A DNA stretch of 64,000 nucleotides from Lampris incognitus. Taxonomy: Eukaryota > Chordata > Actinopteri > Lampriformes > Lampridae. Of the stretch, positions 41,876 to 51,432 are shown in pieces. Made by a program: the position numbers and the translations under genes. The stretch spans positions 18,813,126 to 18,877,125 of the forward strand of contig NC_079224.1 in NCBI RefSeq assembly GCF_029633865.1, written 5' to 3'. Every line of letters begins with the position of its first letter. Within the stretch, counting starts at the first letter, position 1. The notes under the pieces are model-generated. The model was given only the letters and a program-made list of their open reading frames with translations. It was not told the DNA's origin and searched no databases.

Positions 41876-41922
41876 CTCTTTCTGTGTTTGTGTGTGTGTG
41901 TGTGTGTGTGCGCGCGCGCGCC
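41827..41922. repeat. CT, GT and CG simple repeats in series
   Basis: About 50 bases of CT, then GT, then GCGCGCGCGC. The alternating purine-pyrimidine part could adopt Z-DNA. Confidence 0.9.
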
Positions 41923-42592
41923 ATATTATGTCATCTTGATAGACTATCTGCGGGGAGATTATGAGGAAACGCTATCACAACTTTATTCAGTATCAGCTGA
42001 ATATCAGCCAGTTGGGGAGAGCGTGTGTATACTAAGCCGTGGCTGTTGGTGCGAACTATGTCGACCTCAGATAGTCCGGTCAAATACACCAAGCCTGGTG
42101 ATTTACATAAAAGAGGAAATGACAAACAAAGAAAGGGGAAAAGGGGAAGAATTTTTTTTCTTATGCATTTCTACTGAGCACAGTACATATGGAAATAATA
42201 CCAGCCCTTCAGTATGGAAAAATACTTACAGGACAATCTGTGAATGTGTAGTCAGATTTGTGAATGTGTATTTATATTTGCAAATGTGTCCTCAGAAGCT
42301 GGAAACGTGTATTCAGGTTTCCAAACATGTGGTCGTATTTCTAAAAGTGCGTTCAAATTTGTAGAGCTGCACCACAGCCTTCAAATAAGGATATAATTCA
42401 ATATTGCCATGGACTCTTGTCAATGTGTACACAATTGCAAACATAAAACCAAATTTGTACCCAATTGTCTTAAGTTTTAGAGCCACGTTGCTCCTAATCA
42501 GAATCAGAATCAACTTTATCGGCCAAGTGGGCCTATATGCACATGAGGAATATGACTCCGACTCACAGCAGCTTCTAGCAGTTGCAGACATC

Positions 42593-42593
42593 A

Positions 42594-42685
<92 letters not shown>
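42593..42685. repeat. (CA)n microsatellite, about 93 bp
   Basis: A perfect CA run, followed at 42780-43020 by C/A/T-rich low-complexity DNA with no gene signal. Confidence 0.96.
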
Positions 42686-42686
<1 letters not shown>

Positions 42687-43257
42687 GAGAACAGCAGCCA
42701 TTAACGGAACAACAGGGCATTGGAAGCATGTACGCACAACAAGTATGCCGCTTCTATACAGGGTTTTGTCATGGCTGAGTAATCAACAGCCTATGCCCAT
42801 ACATTATACCATATTGCTTATATACTATATTATTGCCCATACACTATACCATTATACCAATACCACAACTCCACAACCCATCAGGCCCATATATACCATG
42901 CTATAACTCACACTACTATATTACACTACATTTTCTTTTATATACCCAAAACATACACTATATATTCACCTACCATCCACCACACAACTACAAACTATAC
43001 TATATACCTATGTTACAACCACAGCAATGAGAGCAATAAGTTGTAACCAGTATACAGCAGTTGTATGTGTATCTACAGTTGCACATCTGGTTTAAAGAGG
43101 TACTGCACAGACATGTGACACATCTTGACTAGAGGGGGCTATTTACCAAGTGTTATATTTACATAATATGTGTCTATTATGGGGAGGGGGGACTGTTCCT
43201 GTGTCTGGTGGGGTTGTATGACTGTCCTGGGTGTGTGTTTGTGTGTGGGGGGGGGGT

Positions 43258-44076
43258 AGTTACAGTGCTATCACTGATGCCCACAGTCATTTGTACTCTG
43301 AAGTTAATGGAAAGGGTGATACCGGGCTTCAAGCTAACAATCTTTTGCAAAAAATGGAAGAACTGGAATTTGTGCTTATGCTGCATGTTTGGACCCCGTG
43401 TGCTAGTTCATGTTCACAAGGCCAGCGAAGCCATTCAGGAATCAGAACTGTTATTGAGTACTTGTGCAAGACTGTACGGTTCACGGCAGGATTTTTTTAA
43501 GCAAAATTGGGGAAAGATTTTGATGAGCTTGCGCAACAAGCAAAAGCCGCCTTGCCGAATGTTAACTACAGAAACTATCAGAAGGAGACAAGAGAGTAAG
43601 GAAACGGCGAGGAAAGGACAGAAGTGCACCTGGCCCCGATTCCTTAGACGAGCTCTCTTCAAGGGATAAGTTTAGGGATAAAATCTTTATTCCTATACTA
43701 GACGCACTTGAAGCCAATTTAAGAAGAAGCGCTGCTGTATACAGCGATGTTGCACCGATGTTTTCCTTTCTTGCTAAGCCGACAGCCTCTAAGCAAGAAA
43801 TTCAGCAAGGTGCTGAACTGTTGATGGATGCATACCCAGAAGATGTTGAACTGAAACTTACTGATGAACTTTTGCACTTTCACTTGTACGTGAGACAAAA
43901 CTGCAGACCTACAGAAGAGTACTCTCTGTCCCATACAGAGCTTTATCAAATTATATACAGGGGAAAAAATCAGATGGCCTTCCTTAATGTGGAAGCAATA
44001 TTGCGGCTATGTCTTAGCTTAATGGTCAGTAACTGCTCAGGAGAGAGAATTAAAAATGAATTAAGGGCCGCAGTGT
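43258..44076 (+). pseudogene. hAT-type (ZMYM-like) transposase remnant
   Basis: The pieces in changing frames follow the order of the DUF4371/hAT C-terminal half. They are DTGLQANNLLQKMEE (about 43320) and LHVWT, then KASEAIQESELLLSTCARLY (about 43420-43480), RNKQKPPCRMLTTETIRRR, and SFLAKPTASKQEIQQGAELL (about 43764-43823). They end QMAFLNVEAILRLCLSLMVS and NCSGERIKNELRA near 44060. The usual serine-phenylalanine-rich stretch between SGER and IKNELR is deleted. Frame changes occur near 43400 and 43700. It is a fossil, followed directly by a family B SINE tail. Confidence 0.75.
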
Positions 44077-44085
44077 TTCAAGAGG

Positions 44086-44228
44086 CCCTGTGATGGACTG
44101 GCGGCCTGTCCAGGGTGGCTCCCTGCCTCCCGCCTCCCGCCCAATGACTGCTGGGATAGGCTCCAGCATCCCCGCGACCCTGAGAGCAGGATAAGCGGTT
44201 TGGATAATGGATGGATGGATGGATGGAT
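44086..44228 (+). mobile_element. SINE family B, 3' part
   Basis: It reads cctgtgatggactggcggcc to gataagcggtttggataatg with four ggat units. It has no head and abuts the hAT fossil. Confidence 0.82.
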
Positions 44229-44289
44229 ACACTTGTTAATACGCATTCGGCCATTTTTTGAATGTTGTCCTTTTGTGACACACGTTGAT

Positions 44290-44711
44290 TTCTTTTTTTT
44301 CCCCCTCCCTTTTTTTTTCTCCCAGCTACCCCACTCTTCCGAGCCATCCCTGTCATTGCTCCATCCTCTCTGTCGATCCGGGGAGGGCTGCAGACTACCA
44401 CATGTCCCGTCCGATACATGTGGAGTCACCGGCCGCTTCTTTTCACCTGACAGCGAGGAGTTTCGCCAGAGGGACGTAGCCCGTGGGAGGATCACGCTAT
44501 TCCCCCTAGTTCCCCCTCAACAGGTGCCCGGACCGACCAGAGTAGGCGCTAGTGCAGCGACCAGGACACATACCCACATCCGGCTTCCCACCCGCAGACA
44601 CGGCCAGTTGTGTCTGTAGGGACGCCCGACCAAGCCGGAGGTAACACGGGGATTCGAACCGACGATCCCCGTGTTGGTAGGGAACGGAATAGACCGCCAC
44701 GCCCCCCGCAT
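44290..44711 (-). mobile_element. SINE family A copy 4
   Basis: The minus-strand head near 44711 (ggggggcgtggcggtctatt) and box B complement ggggattcgaac are present. The body ends with a T-rich stretch at 44290-44320. Nearly full length. Confidence 0.88.
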
Positions 44712-44864
44712 CTCTCACATCGATTTCTACACGTACGATACTTACAGGATACTTACTGTGTATGGCAACTGTGTTTTTCACTATGTATGAGTATTTGTGT
44801 TAATGTTGTTATCTTGATGTGAATGAAGAATTGGACTATTAAAGGCTTTGTTAAAGGTCAAAGG

Positions 44865-44899
<35 letters not shown>

Positions 44900-45469
44900 T
44901 CCCCCTCTCACACTGAGCTAACAACGTGCTGGGTTTAGCATCATACCAGATAATAACAATGTTCTTTACAGTTAAGGACTGTGGCCTCTACTTACAGACT
45001 ACTGAACAAGTCTGCAGGTATGAATGCAGCCACCGAATACACACGTGCAAGCGCGACCACAACGAATCGACGGACGCACCCGCAGCTTGCCCTGCTTTAA
45101 GGGCTCCGTGCACCGCCGGCGGATGGAGGAAGGCCCCTGGCGCAGCTGCCGGGCTCCCGCCATTATTCTGTCAAGATGGACCGAGGCGCAGCCGGACAAA
45201 GGTGCTGATTCATCCCTATTGAACGCATCTGTCCTTGACGGTCCACTGAAACAGCGCTGATATTAGCTTTAAAATGGAGACGTTGGCTTGGAGTTTTACG
45301 CGGAGGGTAACGTGGTACAGACAACAATCAATGGCGCATTTTCTTTTATCTATCTATTTATTTATTTAACTAAAGTCCCATCCAACCGCGCGCTGCCTCA
45401 CTTCATTTCCAGACCTTCGCCAAAGAAAAGCACTTTCATAAGCCTGCCAATACAGAGACGTTTATGCAT
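44712..45469. other. CT microsatellite and a CpG-rich island
   Basis: A CT repeat lies at 44862-44905. The interval 45020-45300 is CpG-rich and includes gtcaagatggaccg, a YY1-like start-region motif. It looks promoter-like, but no adjacent gene could be identified on either strand. Confidence 0.4.
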
Positions 45470-45586
45470 GGTGCACATGGTCTACATGATCTACATAGTG
45501 TACTTATGGTGTACATGATGTACTTATGGTGTACATGGTGTACATGTACATATAATGTATATGGTGTACATGGTGTACATAGTGTG
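45470..45586. repeat. GTACATGGT minisatellite, left part
   Basis: Repeated tgtacatggtgtacat and tacttatggtgtacatgatg units. It is interrupted by the LTR element beginning at 45587 and continues at 57012. Confidence 0.85.
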
Positions 45587-45917
45587 TGTAACCAGGTTAA
45601 AATTAATGTTTTTATTTTATTTTGTTTGAGTATGAAATATCACCAAATCCTGTCTGTGTGCTGTTATTTGTGTTTACTACATTTTATTTTATGTCATTAT
45701 TTACTTTTATGTATGTTTTCCAACGACCGTCATATACATGTACTGTCGCTTTAAGAGAGAGGTCTTGTGGGTACACGGAAGAGGGAACGCGGGAGAGGCC
45801 ATTTTTGTTTTGTGGGAGGAGTCTCAAGCAGCAATCGAGCCGAGCCACACGTGTTTCTTACCGTAGGACAGTTTTGCTGGTTGAGGAGAACGTAACCTTG
45901 AGTATCCCTGTAAGAAG
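45587..45917 (+). repeat. Outer element 5' LTR, 3' part deleted
   Basis: Its 331 bases appear identical by eye to the start of the 3' LTR. After gtaagaag the sequences diverge. The remaining 390 bases of LTR and the expected primer-binding site are missing. Confidence 0.9.
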
Positions 45918-46572
45918 CAGTTCAAGAGTGGGAGAGCCTTATGACTTTGTATTTGAGGAAGCGAGCCATTCCAGTTAGTGAGCAGTCACATGAGATTCTA
46001 GCTAAGCTTATGGGGAAAGCAGGGGACGTGGTGAGGATAAAGCTGCGCAACACATCTGTCGACCACATAGCGAACCCCCACATTATTTTTGATGTACTGA
46101 AGCAACACTTTAGTGACCTCACATACTCGAGCATGCCCCTGGCGGACTTTTACAGTACGCTGCCCAAGCCAGGTGAGGATGCTATGGAGTATTGGATTAG
46201 GCTTAATAAAACAGTGGAGGTGGCTGACGAATGCTTGAAGTGGCAGGGCCGTAGTATTGAAGAGCCAAGCCACGAGGTAAGCATGATGTTTATCAAACAC
46301 TGTCCAGATCAGTCTCTTGCCAATGTTTTTAAGTTCAAGTCCGCAGGGAAATGGTCTGCTAGCGAGATCCAGGAGAGGCTTGATGAGCACATGCTGGAGA
46401 GGAAGTCCCGTGTTGCTGCAGGTGGACAACGTGAAGCAGGCGCGGTAGAGCGTAGGTTCCATTCACAGGTTCATGTCCCTGTAGTCGACATGGCTCCCGA
46501 CTTGAACACGACCGTGCCGGTGGTGCCATCTCCCGTCCCGGCTCATGCGTCATCTCCTATACCATTTTGTGC
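45918..46572 (+). pseudogene. Outer element gag, first part
   Basis: The frame from 45941 encodes the capsid-like region, including SEQSHEILAKLMGKAGDVVR, ADFYSTLPKPGEDAMEYWIR and EVSMMFIKHCPDQSLANVF. The N-terminus is cut by the LTR-side deletion. The reading frame is lost at 46577, where the antisense element enters. The zinc knuckles lie beyond the insertion, at 51241-51351. Confidence 0.85.
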
Positions 46573-46576
46573 AAGG

Positions 46577-46792
46577 TGTGGAGTTAGAAAACAACGAGAC
46601 AGGAGACGTGAGAGTAGACGTAGTCGAGGTAGTTTACTAGCTCCAACTTTGCATGTCATACGTTCGACAACGACACTGAACTGACTGTGAACCGGAAGCG
46701 GAAGTGCATTATCTGACCCCTCGCCTCTTCCCTTAAAGGTACACCGTCCTCTTAGGTGAATGTCTCTCGATATATAGATGTGGGTCACCACA
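46577..46792 (-). repeat. Nested element 3' LTR
   Basis: On the minus strand it runs TGTGGTGACCC to CTCCACA. It differs from the partner LTR by one base near 46671 and two near 46769. Confidence 0.92.
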
Positions 46793-46901
46793 CAGGCCCC
46801 CCCAGAATTCACCTAAACAAAACAATGCAAAACAGCAAAAGTGCAAGTCATGAACATAAAAATAGACTCTACAACAGAACAGTCAATGACATAGTGCAAA
46901 G

Positions 46902-47552
46902 TCACGGGGAAAACAGGTGACGAGTCGGAGGGCGGACCCTGCGGCCATAACGGCTGCGCTTCACAGGAGGGGAAACAGATGGGGCCGAAACCCGGGCCAT
47001 AGGCGGGGCCGAAGCAGGAACAGAGGCAGGTGCCGGGGCCGACCTAGGAGGGCGCCCCCGCCGCGGGGGTAGGGCCAATTGCATTGGCTCCCCAATGTCC
47101 AAGTGAGCGGGCTTGAGACGGTCTATAGCGACCCGCTCCGGCCTGCCCCCCATGTCCACCACAAAGTTCTTATCCCCCGCCTCCAGGACGCGGAAGGGCC
47201 CGTCGTATGGGGGCTGCAGCGGGGACCGATGGCTGTCGTGCCTAATGAAGACGTACCTCGCCGATGGCAGATCCTTGGGGACGTAGGACCGGGGGAGGCA
47301 GTGTTGAGACATCGGAACGGGAGCGAAGGCACCGGCAGCGCTCCGGGACGCACTGAGGTGAGAGGCGGCCGACCAGGGAGCCGTAGCATCCGGAAGAAAC
47401 TCCCCCGGAACCCGCAGGGGCTGGCCATACACCAGCTCAGCGGAGGAGGTCTGGAGGTCTTCCTTCGGGGCCGAACGCAGGCCGAGCATGACCCATGGGA
47501 GCCGGTCCATCCAGTCGCAGCCAGTGAGGCTTGCCCGCAGAGCGGCTTTCAT
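46902..47552 (-). pseudogene. Nested element integrase C-terminal part
   Basis: This frame continues the integrase core after a one-base frame break near 47600. It carries DRLPWVMLGLRSAPKEDLQT, then the C-terminal beta region with PYDGPFRVLEAGDKNFVVDM, and a proline- and arginine-rich tail PPRRGRPPRSAPAPASVP. There is no chromodomain. Confidence 0.85.
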
Positions 47553-48586
47553 GTCCCGATGGAACCGCTCACAAAGTCCGTTGCTCTGCGGGTTGTACGC
47601 CGTAGTGCGGCTTGGATCTTCATCCCCAGGTGCTCAGCGACCGCCATCCAGAGCTCCGAGGTAAACTGGGAGCCCCGGTCGCTCGTGATGTCACCAGGCG
47701 TGCCGAAACGGGCCACCCAGCAGCCGATGAACGCCCGCGCTACCTCTGCTGCCGTCGTGGAGGACAAGGGAATAGCCTCTGGCCACCTGGTGGCCCTGTC
47801 CACAATAGTGAGGAGGAACGTATAACCACGGGAGGGGGGCAGGGGACCCACCAGGTCAACATTGACGTGGTCAAACCGCCTCTCTGGAACCACAAACGGC
47901 GCCAAAGGGGCCTTGGTATGGCGGTGCACCTTGGCGCGTTGGCACGCCACACACGAGCCGGCCCAGGCTCTAACATCCTTACGGAGCCCAGGCCAAACGA
48001 ACTTGACGCTCACCAGCTTGGTCGAGGCCTTCACTCCCGGGTGGGAAAGGCCATGGACGGTGTCGAAAACTCGGCGCCGCCAGGAAGTAGGCACCAGGGG
48101 GCGCGGTTGACCGGTGGAGATGTCACAGAGGAGGGTGGTGTTGGCCGCGTCGAACGTCACTTCCTCCAGCCGTAGCGCCATAGGGGTCGACCGGTAGTCT
48201 TGAACGGTCGCGTCCTTGGCTTGGTCCGCTGCCATAGCGGCGTAGTCGAGTCCCAAGTGAACGGCGTTAACAACTGCCCGTGAAAGGCAGTCGGCGACGA
48301 AGTTATCCTTGCCCGACACGTGTTGTATGTCCGTGGTAAACTCGGAAACCGCCGCGAGATGGCGCTGCTGACGCCCAGACCACGGTTCTGAGGTTTTGGC
48401 CATACAGAACGTCAGCGGTTTGTGGTCCACGAAAGCGGTGAACTGTCGGCCCTCCAATAGGAACCTAAAGTGTCTGGTTGCGAGGAAGAGACCCAGTAGT
48501 TCCCTATCAAAGGTGCTGTATTTGCGCTCGCTCTCACGGAGTTGTTTACTGAAGAACGCCAACGGCTGCCAGCCCCCCCCCCCCAC
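47549..48586 (-). pseudogene. Nested element RNase H and integrase N-terminal part
   Basis: RNase H segments are [20 protein letters not shown] and HVSGKDNFVADCLSR. The integrase zinc region has VHGLSHPG and CVACQRAK. Catalytic aspartates lie in VNVDLVGPLPP and ITSDRGSQF. The frame is lost near 47600, before the catalytic glutamate, which is encoded in the neighbouring frame. Upstream it joins RT across a C-run (about 48573-48584 on plus) with a length change. Confidence 0.88.
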
Positions 48587-50105
48587 TACTCACACACGGC
48601 CCCCACGGCGTAGTCGGAGGCATCCGTTGTAAGGCTATGGGGGCGGCAGGCGACGGGTGAGCTAGCAGCGCAGCGTTGGCCAGCGCGGTCTTGGCGGCCA
48701 CAAAAGCCTCGTCCATCCCCGAAGACCAGTCCAGCTCGTCCTTAGACTTCTTACCCCGCAGGGCCTCATACAGGGGACGCATGATGTGGGCGGCACGGGG
48801 CAGGAAACGGTTATAAAAGTTCACCATGCCCAGGAATTCCTGCAGCGACTGTACAGTGCGGGGGCGGGGGAACATGGTGACAGCCTCAACCCTGGCAGGG
48901 AGGGGAACGGCCCCCTGTGGAGTGATGTGGTGCCCGAGGAAGGTGATGGACGACTCCCCGAACTGACACTTAGCTGGGTTGATGATGAAGCCGTGTTCGC
49001 TGAGCCTGTCGAACAGCTGTGTGAGGTGCGTCATGTGTTCCTCCGCCGACGCGCTGGCCACGAGGATGTCGTCTAAGTACACAAACAAAAATGGCATGTC
49101 GCGGAGCACAGAATCCATAAGGCGCTGAAACGTCTGCGCCGCCCCTTTAAGGCCGAAAGGCATACGTAAAAACTCAAAGAGCCCAAAGGGTGTGATGACA
49201 GCCGTTTTTGGGACATCCAGTGGGTGGACCGGCACTTGGTGATACCCCCGCACTAAGTCGATTTTGGAATAGATGGCAGTGCCCGCCAGGTGGGTAGAGA
49301 AATCTTGTATGTGCGGTATGGGGTACCGGTCGGGGGTCGTGGCATTGTTTAGGCGACGGTAGTCCCCGCATGGGCGCCAACCCCCGTCGGCCTTAGTAAC
49401 CATGTGAAGAGGGGAAGCCCACGGGCTGTCAGAACGGCGGACAATGCCGAGGCGCTCCATAGTCGAAAACTCCTCCCTGGCTATTGCAAGCTTGGCCGAG
49501 TCGAGGCGTCGGGCCCGGGCGTAAACTGGGGGGCCCACTGTGGTGATATGATGTTCCATGCCGTGCTTGGCCACCGCCGAGGAGAAGGTGGGTGTGGTGA
49601 GCTCGGGGAAATTTGCGAGCAGGCGTTGGTATGGATCCCCGGTGGAGAGTGTGTTAGCGAGGCACAGCGCTCCAGCGCCCCCAAGCGTGCAGGGGTATGA
49701 CGCAAAAGAGACGGCATCAATCACGCGACAGTTTTTAACATCCACCAGCAGGTTGAAAGCACAGAGGAAATCCGCACCTAGGAGCGGGATGGATACAGCA
49801 GCCATCACAAAGTCCCAGCCGAAACGTCGGCCGCCAAAACACACGTCCACATGTCTGATACCGTACGTCCGAATGGACGTGCCGTTGGCGGCGTCCATCT
49901 GGGGGCCGTGACTGTCGGTCATCGTGTCCACAGCTTGTGCTGGTAGTATGCTGCGTTGAGCGCCAGAGTCAACCAGCAGCCGTCGGCCCGACAAGGAGTC
50001 TCTGATGAACAACAGCTTGCAGTCACGGCCGGCGCCCATAGCCGTTAACGAGCGCCGGCCTTGGCGTTTCCCTGAACCCTGTAATTGCAGGGTTTGCGAC
50101 ACCAT
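48546..50105 (-). pseudogene. Nested element protease and reverse transcriptase
   Basis: The protease active site is [13 protein letters not shown] near 50010-49975. RT motifs include [36 protein letters not shown] and the catalytic [13 protein letters not shown] near 49100-49060, then [10 protein letters not shown]. It overlaps the end of gag by about 60 bases in another frame, implying ribosomal frameshifting in the active parent. The frame ends in the homopolymer break at about 48575. Confidence 0.92.
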
Positions 50106-50794
50106 TTTGCTTTTGCCCCAAACCTGGCATGGTAATAACAGAGCCCGTCGTCAGGTTGGCGGCGGGCTGTCACCGCAGCCGCGGTGTCCATATAGTCGTA
50201 CACAGGTGGTGGTGGGGCGGTCTGGTGGGGTAGCAGGGCATGCACAAACTGTTGCCGGTTGGCCAGGAAAACCCTGTCTGCTTCAGCAGCCAGAGAACGG
50301 TAGTCCTTGGAGGCGGCGAGAGGAGAACTGGCCAATGCTGTGCGTACGGGTGCGGGGAGCTGCCTCAGAAAAATGTGTGTGAAAAGAAAGGCCGGATCAG
50401 CCGATCCCAGCACAGACAGCATTTTTTCCATTAACTCAGACGGTTTGCCGTCGCCGAGGCCATTCGGGGACAGTAAACGGTCTGCCTTCTCCAGCTCCGA
50501 CAGTTCAAATAGCTTCAGGAGGAATGTCTTTATAGCATCGTACTTGCCAGCAGCTGGCGGAGCTTCCAACAGCGTCATTGCTCGCGCCGTTGTCGAAGCG
50601 TCTAACGCCGCCACTACGTAGAAGTACTGCGTTGCATCCTGCGTTATCCCTCTCAGCTGGAACTGGGCTTCCACATGTTGAAACCACGGCCGTGGATTAT
50701 GCTGCCAAAAGTCGGGTAGCTTCACAGTAGCGGTGTAAATGCTAGCGTTAGCAATAGCCATGTTGTTAGCACCGGCGTCGTCGTTGTCAGACAT
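50045..50794 (-). CDS. Nested element gag (249 codons, intact frame)
   Basis: It starts [11 protein letters not shown] at 50794, 38 bases inside the right LTR. The capsid-like region includes [20 protein letters not shown]. The C-terminal finger [19 protein letters not shown] has cysteine-histidine-cysteine-cysteine spacing (C-x2-H-x9-C-x3-C), the unusual CHCC knuckle of CsRn1-type elements, rather than CCHC. The frame is complete. Confidence 0.88.
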   Translation of the reverse strand: MSDNDDAGANNMAIANASIYTATVKLPDFWQHNPRPWFQHVEAQFQLRGITQDATQYFYVVAALDASTTARAMTLLEAPPAAGKYDAIKTFLLKLFELSELEKADRLLSPNGLGDGKPSELMEKMLSVLGSADPAFLFTHIFLRQLPAPVRTALASSPLAASKDYRSLAAEADRVFLANRQQFVHALLPHQTAPPPPVYDYMDTAAAVTARRQPDDGLCYYHARFGAKAKWCRKPCNYRVQGNAKAGAR

Positions 50795-50812
50795 ACTCGT
50801 ATTAGTAGTTCG

Positions 50813-50830
50813 ATCACGTCGGGGTCACCA
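50813..50830 (-). other. Primer-binding site for tRNA-Trp
   Basis: On the minus strand it reads TGGTGACCCCGACGTGAT, complementary over 18 bases to the 3' end of vertebrate tRNA-Trp. It is one base from the LTR edge. Confidence 0.9.
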
Positions 50831-50831
50831 A

Positions 50832-51047
50832 TGTGGAGTTAGAAAACAACGAGACAGGAGACGTGAGAGTAGACGTAGTCGAGGTAGTTTACTAGCTCCA
50901 ACTTTGCATGTCATACGTTCGACAACAACACTGAACTGACTGTGAACCGGAAGCGGAAGTGCATTATCTGACCCCTCGCCTCTTCCCTTAAAGGTACACC
51001 GTCCTCTTAGGTGAATGTCTCTAGTTATATAGATGTGGGTCACCACA
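50832..51047 (-). repeat. Nested element 5' LTR
   Basis: It has the same 216 bases as the left copy, with three differences. It ends CTCCACA on the minus strand, followed by the tRNA-Trp primer site. Confidence 0.92.
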
Positions 51048-51051
51048 AAGG

Positions 51052-51432
51052 TCTCCTACACCGTCTCCCGCACCGTCTCCCGCACCTGTCTCTGGCGGTG
51101 ATGACTATATGAGGAGTTTGGTGAGCTTGCTAGACCGTTTGGTCACAATGCAGACTCAGGTTCCAGTTAGCGCTGCAGTCCGGACACCGACGCTGACTCA
51201 ACCGCCAGCTAACGCCGCAGGGCGGGTGCCAGACGCACCACAGAGGTTGTGCAGGGTTTGTAAGTCTCCGGATCACTCCACGTTTTCCCACTGCAGCCGG
51301 GAGAACCGATGTATAAACTGTTTGTCTACTGGTCATTGGAAGAGGGACTGTCCTCACCCTCAGCCGCCCAACCAGCTCCGTTCTCAGCCTGGTGGAAGAG
51401 CTGGTCGTCAGTCTCGTCCGTTAAACTACTAA
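51052..51432 (+). pseudogene. Outer element gag, second part with two zinc knuckles
   Basis: Reading resumes after the AAGG duplication. There is a proline-rich linker, then CRVCKSPDHSTFSHC and CINCLSTGHWKRDC, two CCHC-type knuckles (51256-51300 and 51316-51357). It ends at a stop near 51430 and overlaps the start of the pol frame. Confidence 0.9.

Larger units (their letters stand above)
46577..51047 (-). mobile_element. Nested gypsy element, CsRn1-type, antisense
   Basis: LTRs of 216 bases (46577-46792 and 50832-51047) differ at three positions by eye. The target duplication AAGG is at 46573-46576 and 51048-51051. The tRNA-Trp primer site lies next to the right LTR, and a G-run next to the left LTR on the minus strand serves as polypurine tract. 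gag and pol run right to left. tRNA-Trp priming, a 4-bp duplication and a CHCC gag finger are characters of the CsRn1 clade. Two frame breaks disable pol. Confidence 0.93.

Noticed and set aside
45024-45260. 78-codon frame in the CpG-rich interval
   Set aside because: Composition-driven; no domain, and the opposite strand has an equally open frame.
47079-47825. 248-codon plus-strand frame opposite the nested integrase
   Set aside because: GC-rich antisense shadow of the pol frame; no domain of its own.
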